The notes: generated by a model from the sequence alone, not told the origin. 64,000 bases of DNA from Propionispora hippei DSM 15287 (GCF_900141835.1 NZ_FQZD01000004.1:310001-374000); one strand, 5' to 3'; shown: positions 27,473 through 36,405, counted from the first letter of the stretch. A program made the numbers and translations.

Positions 27473-27937
27473 TTAGCGGAAAATATCAAACGCATAAGCA
27501 ACTAAAATACCTAGAGCGGCACCGGCTAAAACCTCTAATGGCGTATGTCCCAGCAATTCTTTCAGTTTTATGTCAGGCAAGGTATGTTCGACCCGCATCT
27601 GATGAACCAAACGATTGATGACTTTAGCCTGTTTACCGGCTGCATTTCTCACCCCGGCCGCATCGTACATCACAATAGAAGCTAAGATGACAGCAATGGC
27701 AAAAGTGGAGGAAGCAAAGCCATCCTGTAAGCCTGTAGCAAAAGCCAAGCTGACTACCAAAGCCGTATGAGAACTTGGCATACCGCCCGAGCCGACCAAC
27801 CGTTCAGCATTAAACTCGCGGTGCTCTAAAAAAGAAGTAAGTACTTTTAGTAATTGGGCGCTTAGCCAGGCTGTAAAAGCACTTAGGAGAATAATGTTAT
27901 GTCCCAGGGAAGCCAGGAACTCAGACAATGTAAGCAC
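27473..27937 (-). CDS. DUF212 / divergent PAP2-family membrane protein (YuiD-like)
   Basis: A 154-residue membrane protein with four hydrophobic segments. The family motif GGMPSSHTALVVSL (51-64) resembles the PAP2 phosphatase active-site strand, and MYDAAGVRNAAGKQA is also conserved. The substrate is unknown; lipid pyrophosphate hydrolysis is plausible since ispA, which makes prenyl diphosphates, is one base upstream. Confidence 0.85.
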   Translation of the reverse strand: MLTLSEFLASLGHNIILLSAFTAWLSAQLLKVLTSFLEHREFNAERLVGSGGMPSSHTALVVSLAFATGLQDGFASSTFAIAVILASIVMYDAAGVRNAAGKQAKVINRLVHQMRVEHTLPDIKLKELLGHTPLEVLAGAALGILVAYAFDIFR

Positions 27938-27938
27938 C

Positions 27939-28817
27939 TCAATTCTCGCGGGTTAGAATATAGCGAACCATCAAGCGCAATACGTCGGCTTCAGGACCAA
28001 ACTTGTCCAAAGCAGAAAGTGCCTGCTGTCCGGCAGCTTCCGCCATACTCTGGGCCTCTGCCAGTGAATAGAGCGAGACATAGGTAGCCTTTTGATTTTT
28101 TTCATCACTGCCGACCGGCTTGCCAATTTTCGCTTGATCACCTGTTACATCAAGAATGTCGTCAGTGATTTGGAAAGTCAGACCAAATTCTTCCGCATAG
28201 GTAGTCAATGCATCTACCTGCCATGTTTGTGCATTGGCCAGCATGGCGCCGGCACGCAGTGCAGCCTTGAATAAGGCACCGGTTTTGGCCTGATGCATGT
28301 ACGTCAAGGTAGCAATATTAATCATTTTTCCTTCCGACAATAAATCAACCGTCTGCCCGCCAATCATGCCTGTTGCGCCGGCAGACGAGGCTATTTCCCG
28401 CACAACCTGGAGCAGTACCGCCGGTGCAACCTCCGGCTGAGCCAGCATGATTTCAAATGCAGCCGTGAGCAGACCATCTCCTGCCAACAGGGCAATTGCT
28501 TCACCAAACACCTTGTGATTGGTGAGTTTGCCGCGCCGGTAGTCATCATTGTCCATGCTGGGCAGGTCATCGTGTATTAAGGAATAGGTATGAATCATTT
28601 CTAACCCGCAGGCAACGTGCCGGTAACGGGCGCCCTGACCGCCAACGGCATCAGCGGCAGCCATCAATAAGACGGGACGCAGGCGTTTACCACCTGCTAA
28701 CAGACTATAGCGCATGGCTTCAAAGACTTTTGCCGGATATCCGTTATATTCCGGAATAAATTCTTCTAGAGCCAGGTCAATGAGTGTGCTTTTTTCCTGA
28801 ATGTACTTGCGTAACAT
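27939..28817 (-). CDS. ispA: Farnesyl/geranyl diphosphate synthase
   Basis: A 292-residue all-helical prenyltransferase. First aspartate-rich motif DDLPSMD (about 79-85), second DDILD (about 216-220), GGKRLRP (42-48) binds isopentenyl diphosphate. It makes C15 precursors for undecaprenyl carriers and quinones. Start overlaps the xseB stop as TAATG, so translation is coupled. Confidence 0.95.
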   Translation of the reverse strand: MLRKYIQEKSTLIDLALEEFIPEYNGYPAKVFEAMRYSLLAGGKRLRPVLLMAAADAVGGQGARYRHVACGLEMIHTYSLIHDDLPSMDNDDYRRGKLTNHKVFGEAIALLAGDGLLTAAFEIMLAQPEVAPAVLLQVVREIASSAGATGMIGGQTVDLLSEGKMINIATLTYMHQAKTGALFKAALRAGAMLANAQTWQVDALTTYAEEFGLTFQITDDILDVTGDQAKIGKPVGSDEKNQKATYVSLYSLAEAQSMAEAAGQQALSALDKFGPEADVLRLMVRYILTREN

Positions 28818-29092
28818 TACATATCCTCCTGCAAAGGCAATGGTTTTTCTACCATTATGCCCTCTTCCTCATGCAATATTGTATCTATTTGTTGTTCGGC
28901 ATTATTTAGCTTGGTAAGGCAGGCTTTGGATAAAAGAACTCCCTCCGAGAAACGGGCAAGCGACTCGTCAAGGGGCAGTTCGCCTTTTTCCAATTGTTTT
29001 ACGATATCTTCCAATTTCTGCAATGCCTCTTCAAACAATAGCTCATTTCCAGTTGTTTGGTTTTCAGCTAACTCAGCGGTTTTCTTTTTCAC
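28817..29092 (-). CDS. xseB: Exonuclease VII small subunit
   Basis: A 91-residue helical protein; the typical XseB core FEEALQKLEDIVKQLEKGEL and SLARFSEGVLLSKACLTKL are visible. It partners XseA. It overlaps the xseA end by 20 bp, typical of the pair, and is followed at once by ispA. Confidence 0.94.
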   Translation of the reverse strand: MKKKTAELAENQTTGNELLFEEALQKLEDIVKQLEKGELPLDESLARFSEGVLLSKACLTKLNNAEQQIDTILHEEEGIMVEKPLPLQEDM

Positions 29093-30302
29093 GGGGTTCT
29101 CCTTCTCTTACGGTAATCACTTTAGCAGTAAGACTGCCTTGTACCAGAATAATCTCCAGTTCTTGACCGGGAACGACATCCCGGACGGAGCGGATAACTT
29201 CCTTCTCGGCCGTACGGGTAATACTATAACCGCGTGCTAATACGGACAAAGGATTCAATACCAACAATTTTTCCGTCAGCAGTTTAAATGCATGCTGTTT
29301 GGTAACGACGGTTTTACCGGTTGCCTGTACCAGCCGTTGTAAAAGCTCGTCAACCAACTGCTGTTTATCTTTAATCAGTTCATAAGGCTGTGTAAAGAAA
29401 CGGCTGCTAATATATTTCAAAACACAAGTCCGGTTGCTATCAATTAGATGATACATATCTTTTATCAGCATGTCACGCAATGCTTTTACATAGCGGCGCA
29501 ATTCTGCCGCATCGGGGACAACCAGCTCGGCAGCCTGCGAGGGAGTGGCAGCCCGTCTGTCTGCCGCAAAATCGGAAAGTGTATAATCTGTATCATGACC
29601 TACTGCCGACACTATCGGTATTTCAGAAGCCGCAATGCTGCGGACAACTTCTTCTTCATTAAATGCCCATAACTCTTCGATCGAACCACCGCCTCTACCG
29701 ACAATAATCACATCGACTTGCTTTAGCCGGTTTAGCACGGTAATGGCGCGGGCAATTTCTTTTGGCGCCTCCGGTCCTTGCACCTTGACTGGAAACAAAG
29801 TTAAAGAAATGCCGGGATGCCTTCGTTTGGAAACCGTAACGATATCCCGCAGTACAGCTCCTGTCGGCGAGGTAACAATGCCGATTCTTTGCGGCAGCAT
29901 CGGCAAAGGCCGTTTCCGGCTTTCATCAAACAGTCCTTCTACTGAAAGTCTTTCCTTCAATTGTTGAAAAGCAAGGCTTAAATCACCGACACCATCAGGT
30001 AATAATTGTTCAACATACAATTGATACTGCCCGTCCCGTTCAAAAACGGAAATCTGACCTCCGGCAATAATCTGCAATCCGTCATGCGGTCTAAAGCGGA
30101 GAAACTGTGCCCGGCTTTTGAACATAACGGCCCGTATTGTCGCATTGCTGTCTTTTAAAGTAAAATAGCAATGTCCGGAATAATGCTGCTTGTAATTTGA
30201 AATTTCACCTTTAATATAGACGGATGAAAGTATGGCGTCCCTAACAAAGGCTTGTTTAATATATTTTGTAATATCGCTGACCGTATATACTTTCAAAGCC
30301 AT
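29073..30302 (-). CDS. xseA: Exonuclease VII large subunit
   Basis: A protein of about 409 residues: N-terminal OB fold (IKGEISNYKQHYSGHCYFTLKD), catalytic domain (RPLPMLPQRIGIVTSPTGAVLRDI, IIVGRGGGSIEELWAFNEE), and a C-terminal coiled coil and S-S-R tail (LSVLARGYSIT). It degrades single-stranded DNA into short oligomers with XseB. Of several ATGs, 30302 or 30305 fits best after TTAGG; the frame opens at 30329. Confidence 0.94.
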   Translation of the reverse strand: MALKVYTVSDITKYIKQAFVRDAILSSVYIKGEISNYKQHYSGHCYFTLKDSNATIRAVMFKSRAQFLRFRPHDGLQIIAGGQISVFERDGQYQLYVEQLLPDGVGDLSLAFQQLKERLSVEGLFDESRKRPLPMLPQRIGIVTSPTGAVLRDIVTVSKRRHPGISLTLFPVKVQGPEAPKEIARAITVLNRLKQVDVIIVGRGGGSIEELWAFNEEEVVRSIAASEIPIVSAVGHDTDYTLSDFAADRRAATPSQAAELVVPDAAELRRYVKALRDMLIKDMYHLIDSNRTCVLKYISSRFFTQPYELIKDKQQLVDELLQRLVQATGKTVVTKQHAFKLLTEKLLVLNPLSVLARGYSITRTAEKEVIRSVRDVVPGQELEIILVQGSLTAKVITVREGEPREKENR

Positions 30303-30336
30303 CATCCTAACATTTTGTATAATGCACAAAAAAAAA

Positions 30337-30350
30337 CAGACAGAAGTCTG
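30337..30350 (-). terminator. Terminator before xseA
   Basis: Short stem CAGAC/GTCTG (30337-30341/30346-30350) followed on the minus strand by about ten T residues (30327-30336). It closes the TsaD-like gene unit and sits about 35 bp before xseA. Confidence 0.75.
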
Positions 30351-30374
30351 AAATGCAGATGAGACAACGTCATA

Positions 30375-30515
30375 TCAAAAACTTCTGTGAGAGATATATT
30401 TTTGTACGCAAAAGCCGGTAACCGTACCGACAACAAAACCGATAAAACCTCCCGGCGGCAGCAATTGTCCGATAAAAGTACCTATGGCTGCGCCTACGAC
30501 AATATATGCCAACAT
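30375..30515 (-). CDS. Small glycine-rich membrane protein
   Basis: A 46-residue protein with a start at 30515, where GGAGGTG lies about nine bases upstream. It has hydrophobic, glycine-rich stretches (IVVGAAIGTFIGQLL and FIGFVVGTVTGF) and a basic C terminus (KYISHRSF). The open frame extends to 30617 but would overlap the TsaD-like gene. Not recognised; glycine-zipper-like spacing suggests membrane packing. Confidence 0.6.
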   Translation of the reverse strand: MLAYIVVGAAIGTFIGQLLPPGGFIGFVVGTVTGFCVQKYISHRSF

Positions 30516-30579
30516 ATACGCGTGCACCTCCGCATAGCTCTTCTTATTAGTAGCATATGCGAAAAATCCGGTAAGCGTG

Positions 30580-31521
30580 CTATTGTATGGAAGCGAAGTA
30601 TGCCGCACCAACGGCATTATCGCTGCTGAATTCTTTCTGTGGAAAATACAGTTTTGCCCGTTCGGCAGTTAATTTTTTAGAAACATATTGCCGAATGAAG
30701 GAATTGGACATAACACCGCCCACCAATAGAATCTCCTCAAGACCAGTCTGCCCTATTGCCTCGCGAATCATTTTATATAAAGCCTCTGCGACACAAATCT
30801 CCACGCCGGCAGCTAGTGCCGCAAAATCAGGATTTTTAGGCAAAAGACGCATTACGTGAGACTCAGGTCCGGAAAAACTAATCTGCAATCCCCGGGCTGC
30901 AACAGGCAACAAAAGAGGATTATCATGACCTTGAGCTGCTAGTTTTTCTAAATGAGGTCCTGCAGGAAAAGGAAGTTTCATCGCGACACCTACACGGTCA
31001 ATGAATTGACCGGCATGTAAATCAGAGCTGCCGCCGAGTCTTTCCAAGCTCATCGGACTAGTTTTGCTGACTCGGACAATTTCTGTCGTTCCGCCAGAAA
31101 CGTGGACAGCTAAAAAATCGTTACCAGCCGGTCCGCCTGCCGACCAAATGCCGGCTAAGATATGATTTTCCTGATGGCTGATCCGGTATAACCTGTTGTT
31201 TTGCATACAGGCCAACGCCCTTGCATAGCCTTCCCCCACCAGAAAAGCTGGCATGTAAGAATCCGGCAAAGGACGGGGATAGGCAGATACCCCAATGGCA
31301 GCGAAACTCCGTTCATTCTGAATGGACGCCAGCGCCTGCTCTAACAGTAGAGGCAAATTGCGTGAGTGTTGAAATACCATTTCAGATTGCGCCAGGCCAC
31401 GGCCACCAAATTTAACAGTTAGTAATTTTCGGACTTCAGTAAGCAAATGGCCGGTCTCGTTAAAAATGGCCACCGATGTTGTATAGCAACTGGTATCAAT
31501 CCCCAGATAACAGCGAGTCAT
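30580..31521 (-). CDS. TsaD/Kae1-like ASKHA protein (O-sialoglycoprotein endopeptidase paralogue)
   Basis: A 313-residue ASKHA-fold protein related to TsaD but distinct. The ATP-binding start is YLGIDTSCYTTSVAI; the metal site normally HMEGH is here SHQENH (about 132-137), and SGGTTEIVRV and LLVGGVMSNSFIR are conserved. True TsaD makes t6A in tRNA. This paralogue is common in Clostridia and Negativicutes and its role is not established. It follows nusB. GAGGGG precedes the ATG. Confidence 0.82.
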   Translation of the reverse strand: MTRCYLGIDTSCYTTSVAIFNETGHLLTEVRKLLTVKFGGRGLAQSEMVFQHSRNLPLLLEQALASIQNERSFAAIGVSAYPRPLPDSYMPAFLVGEGYARALACMQNNRLYRISHQENHILAGIWSAGGPAGNDFLAVHVSGGTTEIVRVSKTSPMSLERLGGSSDLHAGQFIDRVGVAMKLPFPAGPHLEKLAAQGHDNPLLLPVAARGLQISFSGPESHVMRLLPKNPDFAALAAGVEICVAEALYKMIREAIGQTGLEEILLVGGVMSNSFIRQYVSKKLTAERAKLYFPQKEFSSDNAVGAAYFASIQ

Positions 31522-31535
31522 GGTAACCCCTCACC

Positions 31536-31943
31536 TCACTGCCGGCTTTTTACCAGAGAACCTAAAATACCATTCACAAAACGACTGGAGTCCTCCGTAC
31601 CAAATGCTTTTGCCAGCTCGACCGCTTCATTGATTACCACATTAGGAGGCAGTTTTTCCTCGCTATAGGTCATTTCATAAACGGCGATACGGGCAATATT
31701 GCGGTCAACACCAGTCATCCGCTCCAGCTTCCATTCGTTGGAGACCTTTGAAATAATATTATCTATTTCCTCCAGATGAGCTTGCGTTCCCTGTACAAGC
31801 TGCTCGGTATATTCTTTTGCTTTGGTACTTACCTGCAGATTTTCGTCAAATACCAAACCAAGCGCATCATTATAATCGGCAGAATTAAAATCAAGCTGAA
31901 ATAAAGTCTGTAATGCCATTTCCCTGGCTTTCCGGCGACTCAT
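31536..31943 (-). CDS. nusB: Transcription antitermination factor NusB
   Basis: A 135-residue helical RNA-binding protein. Start MSRRKAREMALQTLFQLD is the family N terminus, and the ATG at 31943 has AGAGGT five bases upstream (the frame opens at 31973). LPPNVVINEAVELAKAFGTEDSSRFVNGIL is the conserved C-terminal region (motif NEAVELAK). It binds boxA RNA with NusE in rRNA antitermination. The asp23/amaP genes upstream are its usual neighbours in Firmicutes. Confidence 0.95.
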   Translation of the reverse strand: MSRRKAREMALQTLFQLDFNSADYNDALGLVFDENLQVSTKAKEYTEQLVQGTQAHLEEIDNIISKVSNEWKLERMTGVDRNIARIAVYEMTYSEEKLPPNVVINEAVELAKAFGTEDSSRFVNGILGSLVKSRQ

Positions 31944-32068
31944 ATAATACCTCTTTTCTAAAGTTAAATACAACTAAATGACTAATATTCTTATTACCTA
32001 AACACACGGATACTCTTGCAGCCTTTTCGCGCTGCTGTCTTGTCTACTGGTTTAAGTGACACAGAGTA

Positions 32069-32296
32069 TTAGCGATGATATCCGGGCGGCAGCAATTTTT
32101 CCAATATATCCATAATATCCTCTTTTTCATCAATACGTTTTCCTATAACATAACCGGCAATCATACATAATAATACGAAAATTGTGCGAAAAAAGCCGAA
32201 GGTAATAATAAAAATTCCGATTAGCAAGCCAATCGCAGCTCCCGATATTTTACCACTATGATTTTGCCATATTTCTGCCAATAGCTTGGAGTTCAT
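32069..32296 (-). CDS. DUF2273 small membrane protein
   Basis: A 75-residue protein with two membrane segments (about 18-34 and 37-50) separated by a tight turn (FFRTIF), and a C-terminal helix ending LLPPGYHR. DUF2273 proteins are found with AmaP and Asp23, as here; the role is unknown, presumed envelope stress. GAGGTGAT precedes the ATG. Confidence 0.88.
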   Translation of the reverse strand: MNSKLLAEIWQNHSGKISGAAIGLLIGIFIITFGFFRTIFVLLCMIAGYVIGKRIDEKEDIMDILEKLLPPGYHR

Positions 32297-32310
32297 CGTA
32301 TCACCTCATC

Positions 32311-32856
32311 TTATTCCACACGATGTTTGGTCTTAAATTCATTAGAAATGTTTTCAACCAGGATATGTATATGAGATAATTCAACACCGACTGTATTTTT
32401 GATGTATTCATGAACCCGTCTTTGCACTTCGGCAGATACACTGGGAACATTGCTTTCCGGACTAATAACGGCGCGCAGCATTACTTTAAGGCCTTGTTCA
32501 TCATGCGTAACAAATACTTTGACACCCCGAACACCGCGTGTGTTTCTCGATATCTTTTCCACCAGATTCCTAACGGCATCCAAGGATATGTTAACATCCC
32601 CCATATCGGTATGGTGAACTATGGTGTTTTTTAACCGTTCAGCCCGTGAACGCACCCCTGCTAATAAAAGCCGGACACTTACAAGAAAAAAGACAGCAGC
32701 AACCAGACCGGCTTCCCAATGACCATACAGATAGGCAATGCTTGTCTGCACCCATTCTAAAGAAATTAGGCGTAAAGAAATTAAGATTACGCCTAAAGAT
32801 AAGAACGCCAATAATAGTGTATAAATTGAAAGAATGACACGATCAATGATTCCCAT
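32311..32856 (-). CDS. amaP: Alkaline-shock membrane anchor AmaP
   Basis: A 181-residue protein with two N-terminal membrane segments (about 7-30 and 48-68) and a C-terminal Asp23-like domain (GDVNISLDAVRNLVEKISRN). AmaP tethers Asp23 to the membrane in Staphylococcus. Cotranscribed with asp23 upstream and DUF2273 downstream. AAAGGAG is five bases before the ATG. Confidence 0.9.
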   Translation of the reverse strand: MGIIDRVILSIYTLLLAFLSLGVILISLRLISLEWVQTSIAYLYGHWEAGLVAAVFFLVSVRLLLAGVRSRAERLKNTIVHHTDMGDVNISLDAVRNLVEKISRNTRGVRGVKVFVTHDEQGLKVMLRAVISPESNVPSVSAEVQRRVHEYIKNTVGVELSHIHILVENISNEFKTKHRVE

Positions 32857-32908
32857 AACGGCTCCTTTCCCAGCCAGCTAAGCTCCATGTTCTGTTTTAA
32901 GTAGCGTA

Positions 32909-33310
32909 TTATCGTACACGAATGTCCTCATCTTTATTATCTTGCCCAAATCCAACCCCTTGAATGTGAATATTAATTTCCACAACATCAAGCCCTGTCA
33001 TCGTTTCGATAGCCCTTTTCACATTCTCCTGCACCTGCAGAGCGACATCGGGAATACGTACCCCGTACTCTACAATAATATATAAATCTACAGCCGCTTC
33101 TTTTTCTCCGACTTCCACTTTGACCCCTTTAGCCAGGTTTTTTTTACCAAGCATTTCGGCAATGCCGCCTACGAGGCCTCCACTCATCCCTGCTACGCCT
33201 GAAATTTCTGTTGCGGCCATACCTGCAATAATTCCTACCACTTCATCGGCTATTCGGATAGCCCCCACATCACTCGATTCATTTCTTACGACATGGTTCT
33301 GGTTACTCAA
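32909..33310 (-). CDS. Asp23/Gls24 family envelope-stress protein
   Basis: A 133-residue protein. Core motifs: GAIRIADEVVGIIAGMAATEISGV-like region (residues about 16-40), VEVGEKEAAVDLYIIVEYG, and VEINIHIQGV. Members form membrane-associated layers and respond to alkali or wall stress. Start is a TTG with GGGGGG about seven bases upstream. First gene of the asp23-amaP-DUF2273-nusB run. Confidence 0.92.
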   Translation of the reverse strand: MSNQNHVVRNESSDVGAIRIADEVVGIIAGMAATEISGVAGMSGGLVGGIAEMLGKKNLAKGVKVEVGEKEAAVDLYIIVEYGVRIPDVALQVQENVKRAIETMTGLDVVEINIHIQGVGFGQDNKDEDIRVR

Positions 33311-33435
33311 TCACAACCCCCCTATCTTACGATTATTGGAAAATGCTGTATATTACCTGCAATTTAAGATAGATATCAGTATATAATACTTATAATTATA
33401 CCAAATATTCCTCATCTTTACAAATTAGCATACGA

Positions 33436-33592
33436 GTACCCCACCAATTGTGAAAATACAAGTTCTTTACAGGTCTTTTTCCGTAAGGCTTTGTTGTCAG
33501 CAGCTTACCTGTGCTCATAAGCGCGTCTCTTCCGCCTTGTTTTGTGAAAAATCCCCGCAAATGTAATTGTACTTTCACATTTGGCGGAGCAC
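33436..33592 (-). repeat. Foldback repeat family 2, copy B
   Basis: A 157-bp element whose plus-strand left end GTACCCCACCAATTGTGAAA pairs with the right end TTTCACATTTGGCGGAGCAC (about 30 bp of imperfect inverted repeat). GA flanks both ends. It lies between asp23 and ridA and shares its interior with copies A, C and G. This is the best preserved copy. Confidence 0.85.
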
Positions 33593-33628
33593 GAGAAAAG
33601 CCGGAGCTATACGCTTCCGTTTTGCCGA

Positions 33629-34006
33629 TTAATAGGCAGCAATCACTTCTATTTCGATCTGCACATCCCTCGGCAATCTGGCCACTTCAACACAGCTTCT
33701 GGCCGGCGGTTCTTCCGTAAAATATTCTGCATACACTTTATTCACATCCGCAAAATCACTTATATCTTTCAAAAATACGGTTGTTTTGACTGCATTGGCA
33801 AACGTCAAGCCTTCTTTTTCCAGTATGACTTTTATATTATTTAAAACCTGGTAGGTCTGCATCACTGTACCACCGTATACTATTTGCCCGCTAATAGGAT
33901 CTAAGGGGATTTGTCCGGACAGGAACAAAAAACCATTTGCTTTAATCGCCTGTGAATAGGGTCCGATGGCCTGTGGCGCACGGTCGGTATTTATAACGGT
34001 TTTCAT
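33629..34006 (-). CDS. ridA: RidA family deaminase
   Basis: A 126-residue RidA/YjgF protein that hydrolyses reactive enamine/imine intermediates from PLP enzymes. Motifs: [21 protein letters not shown], and the catalytic-site end [16 protein letters not shown] with the conserved Arg. The frame reaches 34048, but the ATG at 34006 has GAGGGA seven bases upstream and the right N terminus. Monocistronic as far as can be seen. Confidence 0.93.
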   Translation of the reverse strand: MKTVINTDRAPQAIGPYSQAIKANGFLFLSGQIPLDPISGQIVYGGTVMQTYQVLNNIKVILEKEGLTFANAVKTTVFLKDISDFADVNKVYAEYFTEEPPARSCVEVARLPRDVQIEIEVIAAY

Positions 34007-34092
34007 ACTCAATCCCTCGCTTATGATCTTTAATTTACAATTAATCATATATTAATTTCCATAACTTGAAAAGTCTTTTTGTTAAAATATTA

Positions 34093-35835
34093 TCATTTGC
34101 TGCTTTTATCGGCACCGTGCTGTATTTTTCCCGCTAACACGCATTGTTGAAAGACGTCTTTTTGACACCGGGAACAATGACGGGTGTCAATTTGCTTCAT
34201 GGCATAATCGATAGCATTGATCGTATGAGGAAAGAAATGATTCTCTCCAATATCGTCGTACAAGCCTGTGGTCTCCAGCTTCTTCTTAGGTTGTCCCTGC
34301 AGTCCGGCAATCAGTACAGTAATCTTTCTTATTCTCAAACGTTCGATTATTTTTCTTAAATGGTTTTCCCCCGTAATGTCAATAATGGATACTTTACTCA
34401 TTCGTAAGATAATAATGCTGGGTTCGTAGTTGATCATTTTCATAACACTTTGGGAAAACATCTGGGCCGCTCCGAAAAATAAAGGTCCGTCAATGCTATA
34501 AATACTGATTTGCGGACAGGAGTATTCTTCCGGCACTTCATCGTCGACGACTTCGATCAGGTTGCTGCTACGGTCAAAAACCACCGGCTTGACCGCCGTG
34601 ATTTCACTCATGCGTTTTACAAACAACATCATAGCCAACAGCAAACCCACTTCGACGGCTATTGTTAAATTGACAAATACGGTAAGAACGAAAGAAATAA
34701 GTAAAACAACACTACTGAATGTACGCACTCTTACAATATCGGCGAAGGCCTGATGTTCGCTCATATTGTAAGAAACGAGCATCAGAACAGGAGCCATGCT
34801 GGATAGCGGGATCAATCCGGCATACGGTGCCAGCAATAATAAAGTAAAGAATACGAAAATACCGGAAATAACAACAGAATAGCGGGTAGCCGCTCCTGTT
34901 TTAATGTTAGTGGCAGTCCGGGCGATGGCTCCTGTGGCGGGAATGCCGCCAAAAAGAGGACTCACCAAATTGGCGATGCCCTGTCCAATCAATTCCTTAT
35001 TGCTATTGTGCTGAGTTCCGGCCATCCCATCGGCAACAACTGCCGATAAAAGTGATTCAATAGCGCCTAAAATGGCAATGGTAAGGGCAGGCTGAAAAAG
35101 CTGTTCTATTTTATCGATAGAAACTTCCGGAATAATCAATTGCGGCAAGCCGCTGGGAATACCGCCAAAGGCCGAAGCGATCGTTGTGACTTCATGGGGA
35201 TAAAAGATCGTAGTCACAGCGGTAGAAACCAATATGCCGATAAGTGCACCGGGCAGTCTGGGGAAAAAACGCGGTGTAATGAGTATAACGGCCAGACAGA
35301 TAGACGCTGTTATTACGCTGTAGATATTCGCGGTATAAAGATGCGCACCGATATCTCGCATGGTAGCAATAAAACTTTCATGACGCTCAACACCGCTAAG
35401 GCCAAGAAAATTAACGATTTGTCCGGTAAAAATGGTGACGGCAATACCGGCTGTAAAGCCGATGGTTACTGAACGGGGGATAAATTTTATTAAAGATCCC
35501 ATGCCCAAAAGCCCCATGGCAATTAACAGCAAACCGGACAGAAATCCTGCGACAAGCAAGTTCTCATAACCGTAGGTTAAAACAATGGAAAGCAGAATCG
35601 GGATAAAGGCTCCGGTCGGACCGGAAACCTGAAATTTGGTTCCGCCAAGCAACGCAACCAGGCAAGCGGCAATAATTGTTGTGTAGATCCCATACTCCGG
35701 TTTTACACCGGAAGCAATGGCAAAAGCCATGGCCAATGGCAATGAAACGACTCCCACTGTGAGCCCCGAAACTAAATCCCTCTTGAAACAGCGGGTAAAG
35801 TAACGTTTAATCGGTATGCGGATAGCGCGATTCAT
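34093..35835 (-). CDS. SulP-family anion transporter with STAS domain
   Basis: A 580-residue membrane protein with about 10-12 hydrophobic segments (residues 20-410), the SLC26/SulP start GLTVGVVSLPLAMAFAIASG and GPTGAFIPI, and a cytoplasmic STAS domain at about 440-550 (SIYSIDGPLFFGAAQMF). The C-terminal tail has a CSRCQKDVFQQC cysteine motif, not a standard part of the family. Substrate may be sulfate, bicarbonate or a carboxylate; sequence alone does not decide. The leader region upstream has repeat and hairpin structure. Confidence 0.92.
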   Translation of the reverse strand: MNRAIRIPIKRYFTRCFKRDLVSGLTVGVVSLPLAMAFAIASGVKPEYGIYTTIIAACLVALLGGTKFQVSGPTGAFIPILLSIVLTYGYENLLVAGFLSGLLLIAMGLLGMGSLIKFIPRSVTIGFTAGIAVTIFTGQIVNFLGLSGVERHESFIATMRDIGAHLYTANIYSVITASICLAVILITPRFFPRLPGALIGILVSTAVTTIFYPHEVTTIASAFGGIPSGLPQLIIPEVSIDKIEQLFQPALTIAILGAIESLLSAVVADGMAGTQHNSNKELIGQGIANLVSPLFGGIPATGAIARTATNIKTGAATRYSVVISGIFVFFTLLLLAPYAGLIPLSSMAPVLMLVSYNMSEHQAFADIVRVRTFSSVVLLISFVLTVFVNLTIAVEVGLLLAMMLFVKRMSEITAVKPVVFDRSSNLIEVVDDEVPEEYSCPQISIYSIDGPLFFGAAQMFSQSVMKMINYEPSIIILRMSKVSIIDITGENHLRKIIERLRIRKITVLIAGLQGQPKKKLETTGLYDDIGENHFFPHTINAIDYAMKQIDTRHCSRCQKDVFQQCVLAGKIQHGADKSSK

Positions 35836-35871
35836 AATAGATTAACTTCCTCTCAAATAAGATAATATCTA

Positions 35872-36032
35872 GGGTGTGTCTTCAAAATAACGGAATGATT
35901 CATGGCGAGGGATTTTTGCGTCAGACGAGTTAAAATTTTGCAGGAATAGCGGCCCCTATTTCAAAAAATTTTAAAGAAGTATGACACAAAAGCACCGCTA
36001 GGAATCGTTTCGGATAATTTGAAGACACGCCC
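35872..36032. repeat. Foldback repeat family 1, copy D
   Basis: A 161-bp element beginning GGGTGTGTCTTCAAA and ending TTTGAAGACACGCCC, with about 30 bp of terminal inverted repeat; pairing continues inward so nearly the whole element can fold into one hairpin. TA stands on both sides (35870-35871 and 36033-36034), as left by IS630/Tc1-type insertion. Lies upstream of the SulP gene. Confidence 0.85.
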
Positions 36033-36050
36033 TAAAAATGTACAAAAAAG

Positions 36051-36097
36051 TGCACATAGTTGTCGGCTTAATTTTTCTAAAATAGACACTATGTGCA
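36051..36097 (-). terminator. Hairpin with minus-strand T run upstream of the SulP gene
   Basis: TGCACATAGTTGTC (36051-36064) pairs with GACACTATGTGCA (36085-36097) with one bulged base; on the minus strand it is followed by CTTTTTTG. No minus-strand gene precedes it within the gap, so it may be a leader attenuator of the SulP gene or an sRNA terminator. Confidence 0.4.
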
Positions 36098-36157
36098 TAA
36101 TTATGTATATTTTAATTTTTAGTCGCTAAAAAAGAAATTTCTTATAAATTCATCATA

Positions 36158-36329
36158 TTGTACAGCCATTACACTCACACCCATAATAGAAAATGAAAAG
36201 AATAATCATATCATATCATAGATTAGCACTATATGTTAATCCTTGTTTTTAGTGTATTTGAACAAATAAGAAGCTAATCCGGTCCTTAGCTGAAGATAAG
36301 AACAGCTTCGGGCAGAATTAGCTATTTTT
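36158..36329 (+). ncRNA. Possible small transcript between SulP and YdjM-like genes
   Basis: A weak promoter-like pair TTGTAC (36158-36163) and CATAAT (36182-36187), 18 bp apart, is followed by a structured end: outer stem AGCTAAT/ATTAGCT (36272-36278/36317-36323), inner stem AGCTG/CAGCT (36288-36292/36303-36307), then ATTTTTC. No reading frame of note is seen. Very tentative. Confidence 0.25.
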
Positions 36330-36357
36330 CTTACGATTTTGCGGCCACTACTTACCA

Positions 36358-36405
36358 TAGACAAGTTAATCAACTTTACATTATAATTTTATGTAAAGTT
36401 GATTA
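36358..36405 (+). promoter_or_regulatory. Promoter inside a perfect palindrome before the YdjM-like gene
   Basis: TAATCAACTTTACAT (36367-36381) and ATGTAAAGTTGATTA (36391-36405) form a perfect 15-bp inverted repeat with a 9-base spacer. A -35-like TAGACA (36358-36363) and a consensus -10 TATAAT (36382-36387) are 18 bp apart, so the -10 lies in the spacer. This is the layout of a repressor operator. Confidence 0.55.

Noticed and set aside
33396-33578. 60-residue frame inside repeat B (and similar frames in copies A and C)
   Set aside because: Partly alignable as protein (TTKPYGKRP), but frames are broken in copy A and differ in C and G, while DNA-level and terminal-repeat similarity is stronger.
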